Assembly: GCA_004558805.1 (NCBI GenBank)
Contig: SFDE01000003.1
Location: 62,001 to 126,000 of the forward strand
Length of the DNA: 64,000 nt
Origin: Faecalibacterium prausnitzii
GTDB taxonomy: Bacteria; Bacillota; Clostridia; Oscillospirales; Ruminococcaceae
Reading direction: 5' to 3'
Shown piece after piece: positions 50,916 to 58,952 of this stretch (position 1 is its first letter; every line of letters starts with the position of its first letter). Made by a program: the position numbers and the translations under genes. The notes under the pieces are model-generated. The model made no database searches. It had not been told where the DNA came from and worked only from the letters and a program-made list of their open reading frames with translations.

Positions 50916-51524
50916 TCAGCAGCAGCTGCTGCCATCGGGGGCGTAGAACTGCACATATTTGCGCCATTCGCCCTCGCTGATGGTGTGCTTATAGCAGTCC
51001 ACCAGCGCATTCACCGTGTCCAGAGCGGTCTGCTCCGGAGCACCGGGGCAGGGCAGCACCAGCACCCGGAACCATGCATCAAAGAGATGCTCGGTGTAGC
51101 CCGTATCCCGTGCCCCGCACCGGGCGTAAAAGCCCAGCCGCCGCACCGCCATCGCCTCATCCTCTGCCTTTTCGGGGCATTCCGACTCGATGATGATCGC
51201 CTGCGCCGCCTTTTCGTACTCCGGCAGGGCGGCAAGGAGCTGCGCTCCCAGACCACCGGCACGGTACTGGGGCACCACGGCAAAGTAGTCCAGCTGGCTG
51301 ACGGCGACCCCTTCCGGCTGCACCATCAGGAGGTAGGCGGCAAGTTTGTCCCCGTCAAAGACCCCCCATGTATGCGCCATACCTTCCGCTTCGCTGGCAA
51401 GGATCATGCTCAGGGGCTTCAGCTCCCCGGCGGGAAAATCCCGGCGCATCTCGTTCAGGTACACCTCGGTAACTTCCGGGGCAGTCAGCCGCCGCCAGGT
51501 ATAGGCGGTTTTTTGCAATGTCAT
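50916..51524 (-). CDS. GNAT-family N-acetyltransferase
   Basis: A 202-residue protein: TAPEVTEVYLNEMRRDFPAGELKPLSMI, WGVFDGDKLAAYLLM, and the acetyl-CoA motif LDYFAVVPQYRAGGLGAQLLAALPEYEKAAQAIIIESE (QYRAGGLG is the canonical loop), then RRLGFYARCGARDTGY. About 55 extra C-terminal residues end in DGSSCC. Acceptor unknown. Divergent from prmA. Start 51524, GAGGATA upstream. Confidence 0.86.
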   Translation of the reverse strand: MTLQKTAYTWRRLTAPEVTEVYLNEMRRDFPAGELKPLSMILASEAEGMAHTWGVFDGDKLAAYLLMVQPEGVAVSQLDYFAVVPQYRAGGLGAQLLAALPEYEKAAQAIIIESECPEKAEDEAMAVRRLGFYARCGARDTGYTEHLFDAWFRVLVLPCPGAPEQTALDTVNALVDCYKHTISEGEWRKYVQFYAPDGSSCC

Positions 51525-51749
51525 GGCAGAGTATCCTCGTCTTTCTTCATTCTGAAACGCTGCGGCAGTCCGCATTAAAAAAACATACAAGCAGATAGTA
51601 ACATACTTTTGAAAAAAAAGATAGACCGGCACCTTCCTTCTTCGGCGGCTCTTTGCTGTCCATTTTGCCCAAAGGCTTGCATCCACCGGCAGAATCGGGT
51701 ACTATACTACTATAGGAACACCACCATAATATGCAAAGGAGAATCCGCC

Positions 51750-52664
51750 ATGGAATGGACTGACATCCGCCTGACCGTAGCAAAAGCCGACGCTGACAAC
51801 GCCGAGGCTGTTGCCACCATGATCGCCGAAGGCGGCATTTATATCGAAGACTACAGCGACATCGAGCAGCAGGTCGCCGAGATCGCCCATGTGGACCTGA
51901 TCGAGCAGGAGCTGCTGGACAAGCCCCGGGACACCGTGATCATCCATATGTATCTGGAGCCCGGTGCCTCGCCGGTGGAGACGCTGGCACTGATCTCTGC
52001 CCGCATGGAGGCAGCCGGCATCCCCTACACCGTGGAGACCGAAGGGGTGGAGCAGGAGGACTGGCAGAACGGCTGGCGCAAGTACTACCACCCCATGGAG
52101 ATCGGCAGCCGCCTTGCGGTGGTGCCCTCCTGGCAGGAATACGACACGGACCGGGTCAAGCTGATCCTGGATCCCGGTCTCGCCTTTGGCACCGGCGGAC
52201 ACGAGACCACCAGCCTGTGCATGGAAGCACTGGACCAGCTGGTCCGGGGCGGAGAGCGGGTGCTGGACATCGGCACCGGCAGCGGCATTCTGGCAATTGC
52301 CGCCCTGAAGCTGGGAGCTGCCAGCGCCGAGGGCGTGGACATCGACCCGGTGGCAGTCCGCACCGCCGGGGAGAACGCCGCCCTCAACGGGGTACAGGAC
52401 AAGCTGACGGTACTGGTGGGAGACCTGTCCGATAAGGCAAAGGGGACCTACGACATCATCACCGCCAACATCGTGGCAAATGCCATCATCTCCCTTGCCC
52501 CCGCTGTACCCGGACTGCTGGCTGAGGGTGCCACCTTTATTGCCAGCGGCATCATCGACAGCCGCAAGGACGAAGTGATCACCGCTCTGGAAAACGCAGG
52601 GCTTTCTGTACAGGAAGTAAAGGAAAAACGGGGCTGGGAGTGCCTCGTCTGCAAAAAAGCGTAA
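51750..52664 (+). CDS. prmA: Ribosomal protein L11 methyltransferase
   Basis: A 304-residue class I SAM methyltransferase. The N-terminal L11-recognition domain (1-105) is followed by the PrmA-specific RLAVVPSWQEY, LILDPGLAFGTGGHETTSLCMEALD, motif I VLDIGTGSGILAIAALKLGA, GVDIDPVAVRTAGENAALNGV and the catalytic TANIVANAIISLAP. It trimethylates amino groups of ribosomal protein L11. Start 51750 has AAAGGAGAA. rsmE follows 9 bp downstream, a common pairing. Confidence 0.96.
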   Translation: MEWTDIRLTVAKADADNAEAVATMIAEGGIYIEDYSDIEQQVAEIAHVDLIEQELLDKPRDTVIIHMYLEPGASPVETLALISARMEAAGIPYTVETEGVEQEDWQNGWRKYYHPMEIGSRLAVVPSWQEYDTDRVKLILDPGLAFGTGGHETTSLCMEALDQLVRGGERVLDIGTGSGILAIAALKLGAASAEGVDIDPVAVRTAGENAALNGVQDKLTVLVGDLSDKAKGTYDIITANIVANAIISLAPAVPGLLAEGATFIASGIIDSRKDEVITALENAGLSVQEVKEKRGWECLVCKKA

Positions 52665-52673
52665 GGAGGTCCC

Positions 52674-53417
52674 ATGCCGCACCGTTATTTTACCACCGAG
52701 ATCTCCGACGGCACCGCCACCCTCCGGGGTGCGGACGCCCATCATCTGGCACGGGTCATGCGGGCACGGACGGGGGATACCGTCATCCTGTGTGACGGCA
52801 ATGCCGTGGAATATACTGCCACCATCACCGGTTTTGGGGAGGACACGGTGGAGTTCAGCGTGGAGCCGGGCTACCCCAGTGCCGCCGAACCCAGCGTAGA
52901 AGTCACCCTGCTGGCAGGCTACCCCAAGCAGGACAAGCTGGAGCAGATCATCAAACACGGGGTGGAGCTGGGCGCTGCCCACATCCAGCCCTTCTTCAGC
53001 CGGTACTGCGTCGCCGCCCCAAAAAAAGAGGAGCAGAAAAACGAGCGGTACAACCGCATCGCCATGGAAGCCGCCAAGCAGTGCGGACGGGGAGTGCTGC
53101 CGGATGTGGCGCTGCCTCTGCCCAACTTTGGGGCGGTGTGCCGCAGCTTTGGGCAGTACGATCTGGTGCTGTTCTGCTATGAATGCGGCGGGGCACCCCT
53201 GCGGCAGCTCCTTGCCGATGCCCGCCCCCCAGAGGGCAGGAAATTAAAGATCGCCATCGTTACCGGCGCCGAAGGCGGCTTTGCCGCCGAGGAAGCCCAG
53301 ATGGCAGCAGATGCCGGTGCAAAGACCGTGGGACTGGGTCCCCGGATCCTGCGGTGCGAGACCGCGCCGCTGGCGGTCCTTGCGTCCGTCATGACCCTGA
53401 CCGGGGATCTGGAATAA
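52674..53417 (+). CDS. rsmE: 16S rRNA m3U1498 methyltransferase
   Basis: A 247-residue SPOUT-fold methyltransferase. It begins MPHRYFTTEI with the PUA-like N-terminal region (HHLARVMRARTGDTVILCDG) and carries LLAGYPKQDKLEQIIKHGVELGAAHIQPFFSRYCVA, RYNRIAMEAAKQCGRGVLPDV and the knot region IAIVTGAEGGFAAEEAQMAADAGAKTVGLGPRILRCETAPLAVL. It methylates N3 of U1498 in 16S rRNA. Operon with prmA. Terminator at 53417-53456. Confidence 0.96.
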   Translation: MPHRYFTTEISDGTATLRGADAHHLARVMRARTGDTVILCDGNAVEYTATITGFGEDTVEFSVEPGYPSAAEPSVEVTLLAGYPKQDKLEQIIKHGVELGAAHIQPFFSRYCVAAPKKEEQKNERYNRIAMEAAKQCGRGVLPDVALPLPNFGAVCRSFGQYDLVLFCYECGGAPLRQLLADARPPEGRKLKIAIVTGAEGGFAAEEAQMAADAGAKTVGLGPRILRCETAPLAVLASVMTLTGDLE

Positions 53418-53456
53418 TACAAAAGGGGACGGCATCTGCCGTCCCCTTTTGTATTA
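53417..53456. terminator. Bidirectional terminator between rsmE and the enzyme I-like gene
   Basis: AAAAGGGGACGGCA (53421-53434) pairs with TGCCGTCCCCTTTT (53437-53450), with T tracts on both strands. Confidence 0.92.
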
Positions 53457-53466
53457 TTGTATCCGA

Positions 53467-55098
53467 TCATTCCGGCTTGTTATCATCCGGCAAGGCGTCT
53501 GCTTCCAGCAGTGCCTTTTTTGCACCCAGCAGGTTCTGGGGGCTTACCGAAAAGCTGCGGAGACCCATCTGCAGATATTGCACCGTATTGGCGGGGTTGC
53601 CCACTGCCAACCCGCAGATGGTCACCGGCACATTGCCCTGCTTGGCAGCGTCCATCACCATGGTGATGAGCTTTTTCATGGCAGGGCTGGCAGGGCGGTA
53701 GTACCGCTCTGCGCTTGCCAGCTCCCGGTCTGCCGCATGGGTGTACTGGGTCAGGTCGTTGGTGCCGATGACAAGGAAGTCGCAGCCGTGTGCCACAAAT
53801 TCCTCAGCAGTAAGGCACGCCGCCGGTACGCTGAGCATGACACCAAACTGGGTCTTTTCGTTGAAGGGCACCCCCCGCTCCCGGAGGCTCCGGCGGCAGC
53901 GCTCCACGATGTGCATGGCGGCGTCCCAGTCCTCCACGTCGGTGACCATGGGGAACATGACCCGCAAAGGTCCCCGTGCCGCCGCTCGCAGCAGAGCGCA
54001 GATCTGGGTCTCGAACTGCCGGGGCTGCCGCAGGCTGTTGCGGATGCCCCGGAGACCCAGTTTGGAGGACTGGACCCCCTGATAGGCGTCCGCCATGGTG
54101 CGGTCCGCCCCAAAGTCGAAGGTGCGCACCGTGACCGGGCAGCCCTGCGCCGCTACAAGGCAGGAGCTGTAGAAATAGAACTGCTCCTGCTCGTCCAGGA
54201 TCCGTCCCGGCAGCATCATGTAACTGCTGCGCAGCAAGCCAACCCCCCGTGCGCCCGACTGCATGGCGGTGTCGATGTCCTCGGGTCCAAAGCAGTTTGC
54301 CAGCAGCTCAAAGGGCTGCCCATCCCGGGTGCGACCGGGCAGGGCGCACAGCTGGTTCATCTCCGTATTTTTCCGCTGCAGCTCACAGATCCGGTTTTCT
54401 GCCTGCTGACGGGTCGCCACATCCGGGTCCAGAATGCACTCTCCCTTGGTGGAGTCCAGGATCACGGTGCGCCCGTCGCAGTCCTCCAGAAAATCCCTGC
54501 CCACCTGCACGATGGCAGGGATGTTCATGGCACGGGCAATGATGGCGGCATGGCTCTGCCCGCTGCCCTCTGCCGTAATGACCCCCAGGATCATGCCGGA
54601 GGGCACGCTGAACAGGTCCGTGGGCATAAGGCGGTCTGCCGCAAGGATCACCGGATGGTCCAGTGCCAGCCACATCCGGGGACGGTTGCTCAGAATGTTG
54701 ATGACCCGGCTGGTGGCGTCCAGAATGTCCACGCTGCGCAGCTGCAAATAGGGGTTATCCGCCATATTTGCCAGCTGGTCTGCATAGCGCTGCCCCACCT
54801 TGTCCACCGCTGCCGCCGCACTGACGCCGGCATGAATGCAGAACCGGATCTCCCGGAGCATTCCCTCATCCTCCAGCATCATGCTCTGGAACTGAAAGAT
54901 CGCCTGCTCGGTGGAGGCGGCACGCTCTGCCATGGAGTCCAGCTCACTTTTGGCAGTGCTCAGCGCCCCTTCCAGCTGCTGCAATTCCCGTTCCGGGTTG
55001 AAGGGTCCGGTGCTGAAGGTCTCCACATGGCGTTCCAGGCGGCTGACCTGTCCCAGAACCAGTCCCGGCGAAGCCGATGATCCTTTCCAAATCCTCAT
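53467..55098 (-). CDS. Divergent PTS enzyme I (PEP-protein phosphotransferase) paralogue
   Basis: A 543-residue protein with the full enzyme I layout: WKGSSASPGLVLGQV at the start, swivelling His in GSGQSHAAIIARAMNIPAIV (His183), GVGLLRSSYMML (Arg290), VRTFDFGADR (Arg325), GTNDLTQYTHAADR (Asn447/Asp448, Arg458) and Cys495 in TICGLA. Compared with E. coli PtsI the metal-binding Glu431 position reads Ser (GVMLSVPA, about residue 423) and RTEF reads RSSY. Slightly shorter than usual (570-575). It may be a weak or regulatory phosphotransferase. No HPr gene is adjacent. The start overlaps the patatin gene by 4 bp. Confidence 0.85.
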   Translation of the reverse strand: MRIWKGSSASPGLVLGQVSRLERHVETFSTGPFNPERELQQLEGALSTAKSELDSMAERAASTEQAIFQFQSMMLEDEGMLREIRFCIHAGVSAAAAVDKVGQRYADQLANMADNPYLQLRSVDILDATSRVINILSNRPRMWLALDHPVILAADRLMPTDLFSVPSGMILGVITAEGSGQSHAAIIARAMNIPAIVQVGRDFLEDCDGRTVILDSTKGECILDPDVATRQQAENRICELQRKNTEMNQLCALPGRTRDGQPFELLANCFGPEDIDTAMQSGARGVGLLRSSYMMLPGRILDEQEQFYFYSSCLVAAQGCPVTVRTFDFGADRTMADAYQGVQSSKLGLRGIRNSLRQPRQFETQICALLRAAARGPLRVMFPMVTDVEDWDAAMHIVERCRRSLRERGVPFNEKTQFGVMLSVPAACLTAEEFVAHGCDFLVIGTNDLTQYTHAADRELASAERYYRPASPAMKKLITMVMDAAKQGNVPVTICGLAVGNPANTVQYLQMGLRSFSVSPQNLLGAKKALLEADALPDDNKPE

Positions 55099-56267
55099 TG
55101 TTCTGTCACCTCCGGCAGCTGCGGCGCAGTCAGGGTATAATAGACCAGCGCCTGTAAAAACGTGTTGGGCAGCAGGGCAGCAAATGCCGCCTGTGCGGCG
55201 GTGCTGCTGCCCTCAAACAGGGGGGCAAAGCTCTGCATCCTCTCCCGGTCGCATTTCTCCAGAAATGCCCGGCACAGGCTGCGGGTGGTGTAGTAATGGG
55301 CGGGGTCCACCCCCGCATCCTCCGCCGCCGCTTCCAGCGGGGCAAGGTCCGGGTCCCTCATCCGTGCCAGCAGCAGTGCTGCGTCTGCGGTCAGGGTGAC
55401 GGGGTACTTTTCCCGCACCGCCTTCTGCACCTTTTCAAATCTCTGGCGGAAGTCTGCGGCGTCGGCGCTGCTTTCTGCCCCGCTGTCCACAGCGTAGGCG
55501 CAGCCCCGCAGCCGCCCAAAGGCACGGAGGGTGTCGTAATAGCCCAGCTCGATGTTGCGGCGGGCGGTGTCCGGGTCAAAATGAAGGATGTCCCCCAGCT
55601 CCCAGTAACTGCGGATCATGGTGGTGGGCAGACCCGTCAGGTTGGGGCGGGTGATGCCTACCCCTTCCAGATCCACACAGACCAGCTCCTCCGCCCCCAT
55701 CTTCTTGGCAAGACCCATGGGCATGTTGTCGCTGTAGCCGCCATCCAGAAACTTTACCCCGTCGATGTCCCGTGCCCGCAGGGCAGGGAAGCACGCCGCC
55801 GAGGCAAGCAGGTAGTCCTTGACCCTGCCTGCCGGGATCTCCTCCAGCGGCAGTTCCCAAGCTTTCAGCCCCCGCTGTTCCACAGTCACCAGACCAAAAC
55901 GGGTGGAGGCGGCACGCAGAGCTTTTTCATCCAGCACCCGCTCCACAATATCCTCCAGTGGGGAAACATCCATGCCTCCGGCACGCACCACCTGACGCAG
56001 AAAGCTGTGCAGGGCAGAAAGGTCGGCGTTTTCTTCCGGCAGCTCCATCACATCCCTGCTGCGGATGGTGAGCCACATATCCCGTGCCGTCTCGTACAGG
56101 TCCAGCACGAACATGGCGCCGTTGAGGCTGCCCACGCTGGTGCCGGTGATGATCTGGGGGTGCCAGTCCAGCTCCATCAGCGCCCGCCAGACCCCCACCT
56201 GATAGCTGCCCCGTGCTCCGCCGCCGGCAAGCACCAGCGCCTTGCAGGGCATATTTCTGCTTTCCAT
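55095..56267 (-). CDS. Patatin-like phospholipase
   Basis: A 390-residue protein with the patatin hydrolase motifs: oxyanion loop LAGGGARGSYQVGVWRAL (near 14-31), nucleophile elbow GTSVGSLNGA (Ser near 45) and the catalytic Asp in KFLDGGYSDNMPMGLAKKMGAEELVCVDLEG. The second half (about 260-390) is helical and not recognised. It likely hydrolyses acyl chains from membrane lipids. Stop overlaps the enzyme I-like start (ATGA), so the two are translationally coupled. Alternative start M6 (56252) is possible. Confidence 0.88.
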   Translation of the reverse strand: MESRNMPCKALVLAGGGARGSYQVGVWRALMELDWHPQIITGTSVGSLNGAMFVLDLYETARDMWLTIRSRDVMELPEENADLSALHSFLRQVVRAGGMDVSPLEDIVERVLDEKALRAASTRFGLVTVEQRGLKAWELPLEEIPAGRVKDYLLASAACFPALRARDIDGVKFLDGGYSDNMPMGLAKKMGAEELVCVDLEGVGITRPNLTGLPTTMIRSYWELGDILHFDPDTARRNIELGYYDTLRAFGRLRGCAYAVDSGAESSADAADFRQRFEKVQKAVREKYPVTLTADAALLLARMRDPDLAPLEAAAEDAGVDPAHYYTTRSLCRAFLEKCDRERMQSFAPLFEGSSTAAQAAFAALLPNTFLQALVYYTLTAPQLPEVTEQ

Positions 56268-56419
56268 TGCATCCGCCCCCCTTTGAATGGTTCCGGTTTT
56301 GTATAATTATAGCATATTTCAACCGGAATTTCTTCCTGTTTTTGGATGTTCACAACTTTTTTACGGCAAAGATCCATGATATACTGAAAGAAAACGATTT
56401 CAGCAAGGAGCTTTATTCT

Positions 56420-57070
56420 ATGCGTTGCAGACAGTGGATCTTTGATATGGACGGCACCCTCACCGACAGCATGAAAGTGGTATGGGAGGGGGCACCTCTG
56501 GCGCTGCTGCAGCGGTACGGGCGCACCCCCAAAGCAGACCTGCAGGAGGTGCTGCTGACCATGGGCATGGAAGAGGGGGCACGGTACCTGATCCGGGAGT
56601 ACCGGCTGCCGCTGGCAGAGGCAGACTACTACGGCGTCATGCGGGAAGTGGTGGCGGAGTTGTACGAGACCGTGGAGCTGAAGCCCGGTGTCCGCACCCT
56701 GCTGGCACGGCTGCAGGCAGAAGGGGCACGGATCTGTCTGTGCTCCAACACATGGTCGGACCAGTGCCGTGCCGTGCTGACCCGGCTGGGCATTGCAGAC
56801 TATTTTTCCTTCATCGTAGAGGCGCAGGGAGCAAAGCGCAAGGACCACCCGGAGGTGTTTTTTGAGTGTCTCCACCGGCTGGGCGGTGCAGACCCCGCCC
56901 TGTGCGCCGTGGGGGAGGATGCGGTGTATTCCGCCCGCACCGCCCATCAGGCAGGGTTCACGGTCATCGGCATTCAGGATGCTGCCAGCGCCGCCGACGC
57001 CCCGGAGATGGAGCAGGTCTGTGACCAGTTCCTACCGGACTGGACCGCTCTGGACTGGGACAGGGTGTGA
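56420..57070 (+). CDS. HAD-family phosphatase (phosphoglycolate phosphatase-like)
   Basis: A 216-residue HAD protein: motif I WIFDMDGTLTDSM (7-19), helical cap, motif II ICLCSNTWSDQ (near 102), motif III AKRKDHPEVFF, motif IV CAVGEDAVYSARTAHQAGF. Substrate unknown; the Gph/PpaX-like arrangement suggests phosphoglycolate or a sugar phosphate. Start 56420 has CAAGGAGC. It is convergent with the LytTR gene (3-bp gap) and divergent from patatin. Confidence 0.86.
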   Translation: MRCRQWIFDMDGTLTDSMKVVWEGAPLALLQRYGRTPKADLQEVLLTMGMEEGARYLIREYRLPLAEADYYGVMREVVAELYETVELKPGVRTLLARLQAEGARICLCSNTWSDQCRAVLTRLGIADYFSFIVEAQGAKRKDHPEVFFECLHRLGGADPALCAVGEDAVYSARTAHQAGFTVIGIQDAASAADAPEMEQVCDQFLPDWTALDWDRV

Positions 57071-57073
57071 CCC

Positions 57074-57784
57074 TTATTTTGTCAGTGCTTCCCGCACCGC
57101 CGCTTCCCGTCCCCGGGGCACCGGGATCCGCACCCCGCTTTCCATCCGCAGCTCCCCGGGGGCAAGGAGGCTGACACATTTCAGATTTACCACATAGGAG
57201 CGGTGGGGCTGCAAGAACCGCCCGTCTGCCAGCAGCGGGTCCGCCACAGCAGAAAAGGGCACCCGCAGAGAAAGGGACGCCACGTCCTCCCCGCTGGTAA
57301 GATGGAAGTGCACCACATGGTGGGTGCATTCCAGATATTCGATGCAGGCATATGCCAGCACCCGCAGCCCCTGGGCTGTGTTCACCGTCATTGCCGGACC
57401 GTACTCCGGCTCTGTGGCACGGTCCAGCAGGGCAGAAAGCTCCTGCTGGGTCACCGGCAGCAGCAGATACTGCATGGCGTCCACCCGGTAGGCGCTGTAG
57501 GCGTGGGTGGGAGTCCGTGCCACAAAGGCAAGGGGAGCACGGCGGCCCCGGCGGCGCAGCTCTGCCGCCGCCGCCAGCCCTTCGGGTTTTGCCCCCGTGC
57601 CCAGTTCTATAAGGTACAGCTCATACCGTGCCCCGGCGGCATCCCGCTGCAGCAGGACCTCGGCACCGGGCAGCTGCTCCACGATGCAGGCGTCCTCCCG
57701 CCGGGCATAGTATTCCATGCACTGGCGTTCCAGCCCGGCACGAAGCCCGGCGTCGGCGCCGCACACCGCAATGTGAAAGATCAT
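57074..57784 (-). CDS. LytTR-type regulator with degenerate receiver domain
   Basis: A 236-residue protein. Residues 1-118 have a receiver-like fold (MIFHIAVCGADAGLRAGLERQCMEYYARRE...YELYLIELGTG...APLAFVARTPTHAYSAYRVDAMQYLLLPVT). The phosphoacceptor Asp position reads Glu60 and the acidic pair near the N-terminus is incomplete. Residues 130-236 are the LytTR DNA-binding domain: IEYLECTHHVVHFHLTSGEDVASLSLRVPFSAVADPLLADGRFLQPHRSYVVNLKCVSLL. No sensor kinase is nearby. The gene is divergent from the GT2 gene. Start 57784, GAGGAAG upstream. Confidence 0.85.
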   Translation of the reverse strand: MIFHIAVCGADAGLRAGLERQCMEYYARREDACIVEQLPGAEVLLQRDAAGARYELYLIELGTGAKPEGLAAAAELRRRGRRAPLAFVARTPTHAYSAYRVDAMQYLLLPVTQQELSALLDRATEPEYGPAMTVNTAQGLRVLAYACIEYLECTHHVVHFHLTSGEDVASLSLRVPFSAVADPLLADGRFLQPHRSYVVNLKCVSLLAPGELRMESGVRIPVPRGREAAVREALTK

Positions 57785-57866
57785 ATCCGCAAACACTTCC
57801 TCTCTGCCGCTTGCTTTTTGGATGCGGCTGGAGTATGATGAAAAAAACGAAAAGGAGGGTGTCTCC

Positions 57867-58871
57867 ATGACAAAGCCCCTTGTCAGCATCATTCTGCCGG
57901 TGTACAACGCCCAGAACCACATTGCCCGCTGTCTGGACAGCATCTGCGCCCAGACATGGCAGAATTTGGAGATCATCGTGCTGAACGACGGCTCCAAAGA
58001 CCAGAGCCTGCCGGTGTGCCAGGAGTACCGCAGCCGGGACCAGCGGATCCTGCTGGTGGACAAGGCAAACTCCGGGGTGTCCGACACCCGGAATCTGGGG
58101 CTGAAGCTTGCCAGCGGCGAATACGTACAGTTCGTGGACAGCGATGACTACATCGACCCGGACTTTACCCAGAATCTGGTGACTGCCGCCCAGGAGCACC
58201 ACGCCGATCTGGTGATCGCCCCCTACAAGATGGTGATCCCCGCCGGAGCCTCCAAGCCCGAACAGGTGCTGGAAAAGATCCAGGAGGATCTGGGGGTCAT
58301 GTCGGTGGCACGTCCCCCGGAGGTACGGGAGTACGGCTTCCTGCCGCAGGGCGTCTACGACAAGGACACCTTTGCCCGCCGTCTCATGGACAAACCCGCC
58401 TCCTACTTCTACAGCGTGCTCTGGAACAAGCTCTACCGCCGGGACCTGCTGGTGGAGCATGACATCCAGTTTACCAGCGAGATGCGCTGGGCAGAGGATC
58501 TGGTGTTCAATATGCAGTATATCCAGTACGCAGATGTCTTTGTGTCCATCCCCCAGCCCGGCTACTATTACGTCCAGAACCCCCAGAGCATCTGCCACAC
58601 CCAGATCAACGCCGCCACCCTGGTGCAGAACAAGATCCAGACCTTCCGCTACTACAAGGACCTGTACACCCGGCTGGGCATGTACGAACAGGTACGCCCC
58701 CAGCTGTACAAATTCCTTGTGGACATTGCAGAGAGCACCTATCCCTCGGGTCCCTTTAAGGAGCTTATCGACGAGGCAAAGGCATACTGGAAGGGGCGCA
58801 CTGAAGAGGTCCGGGAGCGCTGGAACGACCGGCGGGAAAAGTCCGGCGAGACTCCCCAGAACAAAAACTGA
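57867..58871 (+). CDS. Family 2 glycosyltransferase
   Basis: A 334-residue GT2 enzyme: KPLVSIILPVYNAQNHIARCLDSICAQTW, IIVLNDGSKDQS (first Asp), SGVSDTRNLGLKLASGEYVQFVDSDDYIDPDF (DxD) and RWAEDLVFNMQYIQYAD (catalytic acidic motif ED). No membrane helix. It adds a sugar to a surface polysaccharide or glycan acceptor. Donor and acceptor unknown. Start 57867 has AAAAGGAGGGTG. Divergent from the LytTR regulator, which could control it. Terminator at 58872-58926. Confidence 0.9.
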   Translation: MTKPLVSIILPVYNAQNHIARCLDSICAQTWQNLEIIVLNDGSKDQSLPVCQEYRSRDQRILLVDKANSGVSDTRNLGLKLASGEYVQFVDSDDYIDPDFTQNLVTAAQEHHADLVIAPYKMVIPAGASKPEQVLEKIQEDLGVMSVARPPEVREYGFLPQGVYDKDTFARRLMDKPASYFYSVLWNKLYRRDLLVEHDIQFTSEMRWAEDLVFNMQYIQYADVFVSIPQPGYYYVQNPQSICHTQINAATLVQNKIQTFRYYKDLYTRLGMYEQVRPQLYKFLVDIAESTYPSGPFKELIDEAKAYWKGRTEEVRERWNDRREKSGETPQNKN

Positions 58872-58926
58872 CAAAAGCGGGAAGCCGCAGGAGCGTTGCA
58901 CGTTCCGGCGCGGCTTCCCGCTTTTT
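58872..58926. terminator. Bidirectional terminator between GT2 and aminopeptidase genes
   Basis: AAAAGCGGGAAGCCG (58873-58887) pairs with CGGCTTCCCGCTTTT (58911-58925), with a 23-nt inner loop. Confidence 0.85.
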
Positions 58927-58952
58927 ATCTTCTTTTACCGGTCCCTGACGGC

